Source: a virus. Taken from it: 22,524 bases of DNA. A model generated the notes under the pieces. It saw only the letters and a list, made by a program, of their open reading frames with translations. It was not told the DNA's origin and searched no databases. The position numbers and the translations under genes are program-made. Positions 1 through 6,195 of this stretch are shown piece after piece. Position 1 is the stretch's first letter. Every line of letters starts with the position of its first letter. Where the stretch lies: positions 1 through 22,524 of IMG/VR virus record IMGVR_UViG_3300006865_000105, one strand, 5' to 3'.

Positions 1-66
1 AAACACCACACCAATACGACGCAAAGTCGAAGAACCGGGTAGCCCATACCCGGCGTTGGTGTTTTT
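1..66 (+). terminator. Branched hairpin followed by a T-run (terminator-like)
   Basis: A 7-bp outer stem (8-14 with 56-62) encloses two smaller hairpins. One has a 4-bp stem (17-20 with 26-29). The other has a 7-bp perfect stem (35-41 with 47-53, loop GCCCA). Five T residues (62-66) follow at once. The three-way shape plus T-run fits an intrinsic terminator for a gene ending before the window, or a structured RNA leader for the gene at 90. The pairings are seen directly; the function is inferred. Confidence 0.5.
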
Positions 67-89
67 GCTCCTTTGAACGGAGGTGAGCC

Positions 90-443
90 ATGGCTCCCGA
101 ACAGTGGGAAGACGACCTCCGTAAAGAGGCCGACGCCCTGATGACCCTCCAATCCTTGTTCTCGGTGTTCTCTGACGTTCTCGGAGACACCCTGCTCAGG
201 AGTGGGGACGAACTGGATGATGGACTGCTCCTCATCCTCAACGTCATCCATGAGGAGGCGTACAACGTCCTCCACGGGACGGTGCAGTACAAGAAGCGCG
301 TCATCCACGGTATCGAAGTGAACCTGGAAGACGTACTCGACGAGATTCAGATCCTTCAGGCCGGACTGGCCACCAAGAAAGGAGTGACCGATGAAGATCT
401 CGAAGAAGACGACGAAGGAGGAGATGAAGAAGACCCGTCGTGA
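90..443 (+). CDS. Acidic hypothetical protein
   Basis: A protein of 117 residues that I do not recognise. The ATG is preceded by a strong ribosome binding site (GGAGGTGAG, spacing suitable). The first 90 residues look helical, with alternating acidic and hydrophobic positions and no transmembrane segment or signal peptide. The last 15-20 residues are almost all Asp, Glu or Gly. The 3' end overlaps the next gene by 53 bases in another frame, a larger overlap than usual for this window. Third codon positions are rich in C and G, like the rest of the first 2.2 kb. It is first in a run of small genes leading to an HNH nuclease, so it is probably an accessory or early phage gene, but no function can be assigned. 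Confidence 0.7.
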   Translation: MAPEQWEDDLRKEADALMTLQSLFSVFSDVLGDTLLRSGDELDDGLLLILNVIHEEAYNVLHGTVQYKKRVIHGIEVNLEDVLDEIQILQAGLATKKGVTDEDLEEDDEGGDEEDPS

Positions 444-693
444 CATCGTTCTCATCCACTGGTGGGACGCCGTGTCCGACTCGGGGTGGAACGACGAGAG
501 GGGTATCTCCGAACTCGTCACCAAGAACGAGGAACACCTCGTCTGGTCGGCTGGAGTCATCGTCAAGTCCGACAGGGACTTCTACTACCTCGCTGGTGAC
601 TGGGGGATGGGAGACAACCCCTTCAACCGAGTCATCCTCATCCCGAAGGGGATGGTGAAGACCAAGCGCATCATCCGTCGCTGGCGGAAGTAA
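391..693 (+). CDS. Hypothetical protein, Trp-rich core with basic ends
   Basis: A 100-residue protein. Residues 1-17 are highly basic (Lys/Arg/Thr-rich). A compact core follows with several Trp and aromatic residues (IHWWD near residue 22, YYLAGDWG near 65), and the C-terminus is basic (RRWRK). The chosen ATG has a good Shine-Dalgarno sequence (AAAGGAG) just upstream. A second in-frame ATG at 424 would shorten the overlap with the preceding gene from 53 to 20 bases, but its purine-rich site lies too close. The small size and charged ends are compatible with a nucleic-acid-binding or host-takeover protein, but no motif proves this. Confidence 0.65.
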   Translation: MKISKKTTKEEMKKTRRDIVLIHWWDAVSDSGWNDERGISELVTKNEEHLVWSAGVIVKSDRDFYYLAGDWGMGDNPFNRVILIPKGMVKTKRIIRRWRK

Positions 694-694
694 C

Positions 695-877
695 ATGACT
701 CGCTACTGGGATATCCGACGCTGGACCTGGTGGCAAATCGATTTCCGTCACGATCCGTGGAGGGAAGATGCGGAAGCGAACCCGCAGAAACTCCAAGCGT
801 CGGGAGCGACACCTCCTCCACCAGAAGAAGGGGAGCCGCAAGGTGTCGCACGACATCCGAGACCAGGTGCTGACTAG
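695..877 (+). CDS. Possible small ORF overlapping the HNH gene
   Basis: A 60-codon frame opening one base after the preceding stop. The first 25 residues are aromatic and charged (MTRYWDIRRWTWWQIDF) and could be real coding. From about residue 26 the frame runs out of phase through the well-supported HNH gene and becomes Pro/Ala/Gly-rich, as expected of a shadow frame. There is only a weak purine stretch (GGCGGAAG) before its ATG. It may be a translation-coupling leader for the HNH gene, a short genuine protein, or chance. Confidence 0.3.
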   Translation: MTRYWDIRRWTWWQIDFRHDPWREDAEANPQKLQASGATPPPPEEGEPQGVARHPRPGAD

Positions 878-1040
878 GGATGGCCACCAATGCCAGCACT
901 GTGGAACGCCCGGGTCCAGCCGCAATCGGCTGACCATGCACCACAAGATTTATCGCCGTCACGGTGGTCCTGCTACCGTCGACAACCTCATCACCCTCTG
1001 CGAGTCGTGCCACCACGACTACCACCAGAAAATGGGGTAA
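768..1040 (+). CDS. HNH endonuclease
   Basis: A 90-residue HNH-family nuclease. The first 30 residues are very basic. The HNH fold follows: two zinc-type Cys pairs (C42/C45 and C78/C81), the catalytic His pair at 58-59, Asn73 in the VDNLITLC segment and a final His cluster (82-86). In this family the His/Asn/His centre binds one metal ion and cuts DNA. Small free-standing phage HNH proteins act as homing enzymes or in DNA packaging and processing. The start has a strong site (GGAGGGAAG). It sits directly upstream of a metallophosphoesterase in the early-type region rather than beside the terminase, so a homing or accessory nuclease is the more cautious reading. Confidence 0.88.
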   Translation: MRKRTRRNSKRRERHLLHQKKGSRKVSHDIRDQVLTRDGHQCQHCGTPGSSRNRLTMHHKIYRRHGGPATVDNLITLCESCHHDYHQKMG

Positions 1041-1051
1041 GGGAGAAACCA

Positions 1052-2227
1052 ATGACAACCACCGACAAGGTGTGTGCCTACGTCAAGCTCCATCCCCCGG
1101 AAGCGGGTGAGGTGGGGTACGACAAGAAGGTCGCCAAGAAGTTCAACTGCGCTCCCGAATACGTCAGGAAGCTCCGGCGCAAGCTGGGTCTCACCGGACG
1201 GATCGGGAATGGCTACACGGACGCTCCGAACACGCCGAAGGACTCGGTGGACTCGGTGGCCTCCGCCATCAGCGAAATGCTCCGCAAGAGCCGGAAGCCG
1301 TGGACTGTCGAAGCCCTGTCGTCCAAGCTGGACGTAGGGGTCGCGAAGGTCGTCATGGCCATCGAACGGCTCAAGGCGAGCGGGTCCAACCTCTCCATCC
1401 TCCACGACACCGTGGAGCTGGCGAAGGAGCTTCTGCCCGACCACAAGCCGAGCGTCATCGACATCTCGGACATGGAGGAAACGGTCATCGAGTTCGGTCT
1501 CACCGCCGACAACCATCTCGGCTCGAAGTATGAGCGGATGGATGTCCTCAACGCCCTGTTCGACATCTGGGCGGCCAAGGGCATCAAGACGGTGTACCAG
1601 CTCGGCAACATGATCGAGGGCGAACGCCACTCGAAGACGGACATCCACACCTTCACCATGCAGGGCCAGGTGGACTACTTCGTTCGCAACTGGCCCGCAC
1701 GTCCCGGCATCACGACGGAGTTCGTCACCGGCGACGACCACGAAGGCTGGTACGTCCAGGACGAGGGCATCAACATCGGCCTCTTCATGGAGCTGATGGC
1801 CAAGAACAGCGGTCGAACGGACATGAAGTTCATCGGCCACATGGAGAAGGACATCAAGCTCCAGGGCACGGAAGGCTCCTCGGTGATGCGCCTCATCCAT
1901 GCCGGCGGAGGCTCCGCCTACGCCATGTCTTACGCCGCCCAGAAGATCGTGGAGGCGTACCAGGGCGGGGAGAAGCCGAACGTCCTGCTCGTCGGCCACT
2001 ACCACAAGATGGGGTACTTCTACCCCCGCGAAGTCCACTGCATCCTGGCCGGATGTACGAAGGACCAGGACACGTTCATGCGGAAGAACAAGCTCGCCGC
2101 GCACGTCGGCGGGTGGACCATCCGCATCACGCTCAACAAGAAGGGCAACATCACATCCTTCACCCCCACTATGATTCCCTTCTTCAACCTCGGCTACTAC
2201 GAGGCTGCCTGGGGGTATCGGTGGTAA
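1052..2227 (+). CDS. HTH-metallophosphoesterase (calcineurin-like, Mre11/SbcD-type fold)
   Basis: 391 residues, starting at the ATG after AAGGGAGA. The open frame extends further upstream but overlaps the HNH gene there. Residues 1-50 look like a helix-turn-helix (DKKVAKKFNCAPEYVRKLRR), and residues 65-125 like a second winged helix. The catalytic domain follows. Motif I is D153-N-H155, motif II G185-N186-M-I-E189-G, motif III G227-D228-D229-H230-E231, motif IV H283, and motif V G315-H316-Y-H318. This fold hydrolyses phosphodiesters or phosphomonoesters with two metal ions; phage members are often annotated as DNA repair exonucleases. The usual metal-bridging Asp of motif II is Asn here, and the usual Asn of motif III is Asp. 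DNA binding through the N-terminus and nuclease activity are inferred. Confidence 0.85.
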   Translation: MTTTDKVCAYVKLHPPEAGEVGYDKKVAKKFNCAPEYVRKLRRKLGLTGRIGNGYTDAPNTPKDSVDSVASAISEMLRKSRKPWTVEALSSKLDVGVAKVVMAIERLKASGSNLSILHDTVELAKELLPDHKPSVIDISDMEETVIEFGLTADNHLGSKYERMDVLNALFDIWAAKGIKTVYQLGNMIEGERHSKTDIHTFTMQGQVDYFVRNWPARPGITTEFVTGDDHEGWYVQDEGINIGLFMELMAKNSGRTDMKFIGHMEKDIKLQGTEGSSVMRLIHAGGGSAYAMSYAAQKIVEAYQGGEKPNVLLVGHYHKMGYFYPREVHCILAGCTKDQDTFMRKNKLAAHVGGWTIRITLNKKGNITSFTPTMIPFFNLGYYEAAWGYRW

Positions 2228-2232
2228 CACAA

Positions 2233-2310
2233 CAAGGGGGCCAATCGCCACGCACCTGGACTGTGATCCAGGAAAGAACGCGAGCGAGAAGCCCCCTCTT
2301 GCTCATTTTT
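2233..2310 (+). terminator. Structured terminator-like element after the phosphoesterase gene
   Basis: A GC-rich outer stem (2235-2241 with 2291-2297, with possible extension of CAAG 2233-2236 against CTTG 2298-2301) encloses a perfect 6-bp hairpin (2255-2260 with 2267-2272, loop CTGTGA). Five T residues follow at 2306-2310. It separates the first gene block from the lysis genes. The 42 bases after it, up to the ATG at 2353, are AT-richer and could hold a promoter, but I see no clear -35/-10 pair. Confidence 0.5.
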
Positions 2311-2352
2311 ATACGAGGGATACACTTACCCCATAACTAATCCACAACCCGT

Positions 2353-2556
2353 ATGAAGGACAAGATTCTCGCCCTCCTCTCATCCATCCGTTTCTGGATG
2401 GTGACTTTGGCCGCCGTTTCGATCTACCTCGGAAACGTAGAATCGAATGGTTTTGACCTAAAGATTCTCCTCGACTCTATTGCTACATGGCTTGGGGTTG
2501 TGGTTGGTATCGGTACAGCAGATAAACTCGCTCAAGCGGTTCGAGGGACCGAATAA
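2353..2556 (+). CDS. Holin-like small membrane protein
   Basis: 67 residues with one clear hydrophobic segment (about 10-26, FWMVTLAAVSIYLG) and a second moderately hydrophobic stretch (about 40-55, SIATWLGVVVGIGTA), a basic N-terminus and a charged C-terminal tail. Size, two potential membrane spans and position immediately before a cell-wall peptidase fit a holin, which lets the lysin cross the inner membrane. Its stop codon shares its last base with the ATG of the peptidase, so the two are translationally coupled. No clear Shine-Dalgarno precedes the start. I do not recognise the exact holin family; the call rests on topology and context. Confidence 0.65.
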   Translation: MKDKILALLSSIRFWMVTLAAVSIYLGNVESNGFDLKILLDSIATWLGVVVGIGTADKLAQAVRGTE

Positions 2557-3008
2557 TGCGATCCCCACTAGGCCACTCACTCGTCATTACCCAAGACTTC
2601 GGTGTTCATGAAGGGATTTTTGGTCTCAAGAACCACACGGGGGTAGACTTTCGCTCCCCATTAGGAGATAACTGGTTCACCTGCGTTCCGGGGGTTCTGC
2701 ACTTAGGAGGCACAGCCCCCTACCTAACGGGCTACGGAGCCTACTGGAAACTCGACTGGAACCAGGGAGATGGATCGGTTATTACCTTCATCTACGGCCA
2801 CGCCAAGAACCGACAGAAGGGCTTGGATAACCATAACGTCAAAGAAGGCGTGAAGATCGCCCAATCGGGTAATACAGGCTGGTCCACAGGTCCCCACTTA
2901 CACTTTGAAATGCGCCTCTACAAAACAGGCCGCAGGGGATATACTCTCCTCAACCCACGAACACAGTTCTTAGACAAGTATAAGATCGCGTACTCGTACA
3001 AGAAGTGA
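2556..3008 (+). CDS. M23 (LytM-type) peptidoglycan endopeptidase, probable endolysin
   Basis: 150 residues forming a single peptidase M23 domain with no added cell-wall-binding domain. The zinc and catalytic motifs are intact: H27-x-x-x-D31 (NHTGVDF), H82 in the YGHAK segment, and H114-L-H116 in the GPHLHFEM segment, preceded by the typical GNTGWSTG loop. Family members cut the peptide cross-links of peptidoglycan using zinc. There is no signal peptide, consistent with release through the preceding holin-like protein. It overlaps the next gene by four bases (GTGA). The lysis role is inferred from context; a virion-associated peptidase is the alternative. Confidence 0.9.
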   Translation: MRSPLGHSLVITQDFGVHEGIFGLKNHTGVDFRSPLGDNWFTCVPGVLHLGGTAPYLTGYGAYWKLDWNQGDGSVITFIYGHAKNRQKGLDNHNVKEGVKIAQSGNTGWSTGPHLHFEMRLYKTGRRGYTLLNPRTQFLDKYKIAYSYKK

Positions 3009-3865
3009 CATCTAGGCACACCGTTGTAATCACGGGAGGCACAGGGAGTTTTGGAAACGCCCTGACCCGCCTCCTTCTTCACCGGGAAGACATCGAAAGA
3101 GTCCGTATCGTTTCCCGAGATGAATTGAAACAGGTCGAAATGGCCCGTAAGTTTGATGATGACCGGATTCGCTTCTTCATTGGGGACGTGAGAGACCTAA
3201 AAAGAATGGAGGCCGCCTTCTCGGGGGCCGATATTGTGATTCACGCCGCCGCCATGAAACAAGTACCAGCTTGTGAATACAACCCATTTGAGGCGGTCAA
3301 AACCAATATCTTGGGAACCCAGAACGTGATCCAGGCGTGTCTCACGAATGGAGTGGAGAAGGCTTTATTTATCTCTACTGATAAAGCCGTTGACCCGGTG
3401 AACCACTACGGGGCTACGAAGTTAGTCGCTGAAGGGTTATGGCTCAATGCAAACCACCGAGGACCGACTAAGTTCTCCCTCTCACGCTGGGGGAACGTCT
3501 TAGCTTCTCGGTGGTCGGCGATCCCTTTATTAAAGAAACAAGCCAAGAAGGATGTCCTCACTATCACCCATAAGGACATGACTAGATTCTGGTTGACCCT
3601 GAGACAAGCCGTAGAGTTTGCCTGGGGCAAGGTTGAAACAATGGAAGGTGGAGAGGTATTCATCCCCGACCTCAAGAGCGCGAAGGTCGTGGATTTAGCC
3701 AAGGCAATAGCCCCCCACGCTCGGATCAAGTATGTCGGAATCAGGCGGGGGGAGAAACTACACGAAACTTTAGGGCCAAAATACTTTTCCAATGATAAGA
3801 AACGCCTCCTCACACGCAGAGAGGTGAAAAACCTATACCATGAAATACGGAGCACAATCTATTAG
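3005..3865 (+). CDS. pseB: UDP-GlcNAc 4,6-dehydratase (PseB-like, inverting)
   Basis: 286 residues from a GTG start overlapping the lysin stop. It is a short-chain dehydrogenase/reductase of the PseB/FlaA1 group. The NAD(P) loop is T10-G-G-T-G-S-F-G17. Family blocks follow: SRDELKQ (37-43), GDVRD (60-64), AAAMKQVPACEYNPFEAVKTN (81-101), the catalytic STDKA (124-128, D126/K127) and Y135-x-x-x-K139. THKDMTRFW and GIRRGEKLHE come later. PseB removes water from UDP-GlcNAc and inverts C5, the first step of pseudaminic acid synthesis. The block usually written RxGNVxGSRGS reads RWGNVLASRWS, losing two glycines. The protein is somewhat shorter than typical (about 330). It overlaps the aminotransferase gene by 26 bases. 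A dehydratase of another dideoxysugar route cannot be excluded. Confidence 0.85.
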   Translation: MTSRHTVVITGGTGSFGNALTRLLLHREDIERVRIVSRDELKQVEMARKFDDDRIRFFIGDVRDLKRMEAAFSGADIVIHAAAMKQVPACEYNPFEAVKTNILGTQNVIQACLTNGVEKALFISTDKAVDPVNHYGATKLVAEGLWLNANHRGPTKFSLSRWGNVLASRWSAIPLLKKQAKKDVLTITHKDMTRFWLTLRQAVEFAWGKVETMEGGEVFIPDLKSAKVVDLAKAIAPHARIKYVGIRRGEKLHETLGPKYFSNDKKRLLTRREVKNLYHEIRSTIY

Positions 3866-4838
3866 TCTCAAGGATTTAGCGGCGGTCAGACACGTCCTCC
3901 AGTCAGACAATCTTACCCAAGGACCAACCGTCAGAGCCTTTGAGGAAGCCGTGGCTGAAATGGTAGGGGCAAAGTACGCCGTGGCGGTAAACAGCGGCAC
4001 AGCGGCCCTCACCGTGGCATACCAAGCATCTGGACTGACCCACCTGGTAACTACCCTCAATACCTTCGTAGCTACGGCTAATGCAGGGATGTTGGCTGGC
4101 TTAGAGACTATTGAACTCAGAGACATAAGCGTCAACGACGGATGCTGGCTGGCCCCTTATTCAGCTGTTCCCGGGCATCTTTATGTACCCGTAAACTACG
4201 CGGGGAATATCGCGGTGGTGCCGGATGATATAGCCTCTCAAACAATCGAAGATTCCTGTCACTCCATGACCTACCGAGGGAATACTTTAGCCGCCTGTTT
4301 CTCCTTCCACCCGGTCAAGCATATTACCACCGGAGAAGGTGGGATGATTGTCACCAACAACGAGCAGTTCTATAAGGATTGTTTAGACCTCCGCGATCAC
4401 GGCAGACACGATACTTGGGCCGTAGATGTATCGGGGAATTACCGAATGAGCGACATTCAGGCGGCATTAGGACTATCCCAACTGGGGAGCCTCAAGAAGT
4501 TCCTGCAAAAACGTGTACACCTGATGGCCATGTACCACAGTCTCTTGGCTAAATATCCCGTCCATATCACTACCAATAACTCTCAACCCCATATTATGGC
4601 CGTCCTGTGTGAGAACCGGGATGGACTGAAAAGATGGTTAGAGGAGAACGATATTCATACTGCTATTCATTATCCGCCGGTCAATATGCACCCGGTCTAT
4701 CGACAGGCGAGAAAGGAGCGATCTTACGCAGATTACTGGTACGAACACGAACTATCCCTTCCCCTCCACCCGAAACTATTGGATCGGGACGTCAAAAGGG
4801 TTTGCTCACTCATCAAGGAGTTCTACGACCATGCCTAA
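3840..4838 (+). CDS. pseC: PLP-dependent UDP-sugar aminotransferase (PseC-like, DegT/DnrJ/EryC1/StrS)
   Basis: 332 residues. The N-terminus carries the PseC-like pattern YGAQSI...VLQSDNLTQGPTV (3-31), then the phosphate-binding NSGTAAL (51-57), the PLP-ring aspartate D138 in IEDSCHS, and the Schiff-base lysine K160 in CFSFHPVKHITTGEGG. The family moves an amino group from glutamate onto the 4-keto sugar made by PseB. At 332 residues it is about 50 shorter than usual PseC proteins, mostly through shortened loops between 75 and 135, yet all core motifs survive. It overlaps the dehydratase by 26 bases and the synthase gene by eight, indicating one transcript. Confidence 0.87.
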   Translation: MKYGAQSISLKDLAAVRHVLQSDNLTQGPTVRAFEEAVAEMVGAKYAVAVNSGTAALTVAYQASGLTHLVTTLNTFVATANAGMLAGLETIELRDISVNDGCWLAPYSAVPGHLYVPVNYAGNIAVVPDDIASQTIEDSCHSMTYRGNTLAACFSFHPVKHITTGEGGMIVTNNEQFYKDCLDLRDHGRHDTWAVDVSGNYRMSDIQAALGLSQLGSLKKFLQKRVHLMAMYHSLLAKYPVHITTNNSQPHIMAVLCENRDGLKRWLEENDIHTAIHYPPVNMHPVYRQARKERSYADYWYEHELSLPLHPKLLDRDVKRVCSLIKEFYDHA

Positions 4839-5529
4839 TACAACCTTTATCGTGGCTGAGATGGGCGGGAACCACGACGGAGACCTGTCCCGCGCCATTG
4901 AACTTATCCATATCGCTAAGGATGCAGGAGCCGATGCAGTCAAGTTCCAGCTCATCCCCCCGTTCAAAGCAGACTGGATTGACAAACTCATCACAGTTTG
5001 TGGACTCGCCAACATCGAGTTTATGGCCACCCCGTTCAATGAAGCAGGAATCATGGCCCTTAGGGGGAAAGTGAAGCACTGGAAGATCGCCGCGACCGAA
5101 GCTGCTGATGACACCTTCGTTTCCTCCGTCCTTAGAGCCGCCGGGAAAGACCCAGTGTTCATCTCCGATGGAGCCGTGGACAATCCAATGAAGTTCCTCC
5201 GAGAAGGAGCTAATGTAATACCGATGGCGTGTGTCGTAAAATACCCAGCAGACGAGGAAGACTACGCCCTGGGCTATCAGGGTAGATGGGGACTCTCGGA
5301 CCACACCACCCACCTCCTGCTCCCGATGATCGCTGTCGCCAGGGGAGCCGTCGCCGTAGAAAAGCACTTCACCGACGATCCTAAACGGGAAGGACCGGAC
5401 CATTCCTTCGCTCTCGACCCAGAAAAGCTGACCGAAATGGTCAAACTGATTCGGATGACGGAGAAGATTCTCACTAACCAGAAACAAACCATCACCGAAT
5501 ACGTCGGGAGGAAACTACAATGGCCATGA
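4831..5529 (+). CDS. pseI: Minimal nonulosonic acid synthase (PseI/NeuB family, no SAF domain)
   Basis: 232 residues of a NeuB-type TIM barrel. The opening FIVAEMGGNHDGDLSRA (6-22) and AGADAVKFQ (32-40) are diagnostic, followed by EFMATPFNEAG (63-73), GLSDHT with H158, and AVEKHFT with H179, the two metal-binding histidines of the family. These enzymes condense a hexose derivative with phosphoenolpyruvate to make a nine-carbon acid. Usual length is 330-350 residues. Here the insert between VKFQ and the TPF segment is cut to about 23 residues, and the whole C-terminal SAF (antifreeze-like) domain, which helps close the partner active site, is absent. GC content is higher than in the two preceding genes. 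Substrate (pseudaminic, legionaminic or sialic precursor) is inferred from PseB/PseC. Confidence 0.82.
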   Translation: MPNTTFIVAEMGGNHDGDLSRAIELIHIAKDAGADAVKFQLIPPFKADWIDKLITVCGLANIEFMATPFNEAGIMALRGKVKHWKIAATEAADDTFVSSVLRAAGKDPVFISDGAVDNPMKFLREGANVIPMACVVKYPADEEDYALGYQGRWGLSDHTTHLLLPMIAVARGAVAVEKHFTDDPKREGPDHSFALDPEKLTEMVKLIRMTEKILTNQKQTITEYVGRKLQWP

Positions 5530-5921
5530 GAACGGTCACCAGAGAGGATTACCTGTTCCTCTACGATCTCCTCAAGGAGAAAGAACCGGAGCAGAACATC
5601 AGCCACACGCACCTTCCCACCTACGAAGAACACGTCGCCTTCAACGAGGCCATTCCCTACCAGGAGGACTACATCATCCTCACGGAAAATGGGGAATCGG
5701 CGGGTAGAATCTACCTCACCAGGCAGATGGAGGTCGGCATCCACATCGCCAAACCTTTCCGGGGCAGTGGTATCGCCCAGAAAGCCCTGACCGAACTAAT
5801 CAGTAAGCACCCTGGCGAGGCTATCTACGCCAACATCGCGCCCCTCAACATCCGCTCCAAAGTGTTCTTCAAGAGCATGGGCTTCCGTCTCATTCAGGAG
5901 ACCTATAAACTGGGGGCCTAG
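5520..5921 (+). CDS. GNAT N-acetyltransferase (PseH-like by context)
   Basis: 133 residues of the GNAT fold. Motif A is EVGIHIAKPFRGSGIAQKALTEL (about 79-101), with the acetyl-CoA loop R-G-S-G-I-A. Motif B is NIRSKVFFKSMGFRLIQETY near the C-terminus. In pseudaminic acid clusters such an enzyme (PseH) acetylates the 4-amino group created by PseC. The start at 5520 follows GGGAGGA; an ATG two codons later is also possible. It overlaps the synthase by ten bases. The family is clear; the substrate is inferred only from the neighbours. Confidence 0.8.
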   Translation: MAMRTVTREDYLFLYDLLKEKEPEQNISHTHLPTYEEHVAFNEAIPYQEDYIILTENGESAGRIYLTRQMEVGIHIAKPFRGSGIAQKALTELISKHPGEAIYANIAPLNIRSKVFFKSMGFRLIQETYKLGA

Positions 5922-5927
5922 CCCACC

Positions 5928-6154
5928 CCCACCTATCTATACCCATGACCATCACCTGGACCCCGAAACGATCCAAGGTCTCTGACCTAAAGCCCTGGGA
6001 ACACAACCCTCGGACTATCCAGAAACTGTAAAATTGCACTGATCTAAGTGTATTATGCAGGGTATGCAACGCTATGGACTATCTGAAAAGAAAAAGCCCG
6101 AAGAATATCGGTCGTTTTACTGTTATATGGCAAGGGTGATTATAGATAGGTGGG
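5928..6154. repeat. 14-bp perfect inverted repeat bracketing gene remnants
   Basis: CCCACCTATCTATA at 5928-5941 is exactly complementary to TATAGATAGGTGGG at 6141-6154. The arms enclose 199 bases holding the ParB-like and most of the methyltransferase fragments. The left arm lies just after the acetyltransferase stop, the right arm inside the methyltransferase remnant. It may mark the ends of a rearranged or inserted segment, or form a long-range stem. No transposase or target duplication was found. Confidence 0.6.
5945..6031 (+). pseudogene. N-terminal remnant of a ParB/DNA-methyltransferase protein
   Basis: 28 codons beginning MTITWTPKRSKVSDLKPWEHNPRTIQK, then TAA. The segment VSDLKPWEHNPRTI is the characteristic opening of ParB-like nuclease domains, which in many phages are fused to an adenine/cytosine DNA methyltransferase. 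The frame stops before the ParB catalytic GxHR motif, so no working domain remains. Together with the C-terminal fragment at 6055-6195 it looks like the two ends of one gene whose middle has been deleted. Confidence 0.6.
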
Positions 6155-6195
6155 AGAAACTAACCGGCCAAAAGGCCAGCAAAATAGATGGCTAG
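6055..6195 (+). pseudogene. C-terminal remnant of a DNA methyltransferase
   Basis: 46 codons; an alternative start lies at 6064. The stretch MARVIIDRWEKLTGQKASKID resembles the extreme C-terminus of phage DNA modification methyltransferases, where a W-E-x-x-T-G-x-K/Q-A pattern closes the domain. None of the catalytic (D/N/S-PP-Y/W) or SAM-binding motifs is present. The TAG stop overlaps the start of the terminase small-subunit gene by eight bases, as a genuine intact upstream gene would. It is best read as the surviving tail of the gene whose head is at 5945. Confidence 0.55.

Noticed and set aside
301-1058. Minus-strand ORFs opposite the first small genes
   Set aside because: They lack ribosome binding sites and motifs and lie opposite better-supported + strand genes, including the HNH nuclease.
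1019-2251. Long minus-strand ORF (410 codons)
   Set aside because: It is antisense to the metallophosphoesterase, whose motifs are intact. The frame is open because of high GC at third positions, and its Val/Asp/Leu-rich translation has no motif.
2234-2298. Possible tRNA-His (GTG) gene
   Set aside because: Only an anticodon-like hairpin and a 7-bp acceptor-like stem are present. The T-arm GGTTC/TTC-A consensus and D-loop GG are missing, the total is too short, and the anticodon loop would have 6 or 8 bases instead of 7.
2300-2352. Promoter before the lysis genes
   Set aside because: The stretch is AT-richer and well placed, but no convincing -35/-10 pair with proper spacing could be identified.
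4813-5487. Minus-strand 224-codon ORF opposite the PseI-like gene
   Set aside because: The + strand has unmistakable NeuB-family motifs; the antisense product has no recognisable domain.
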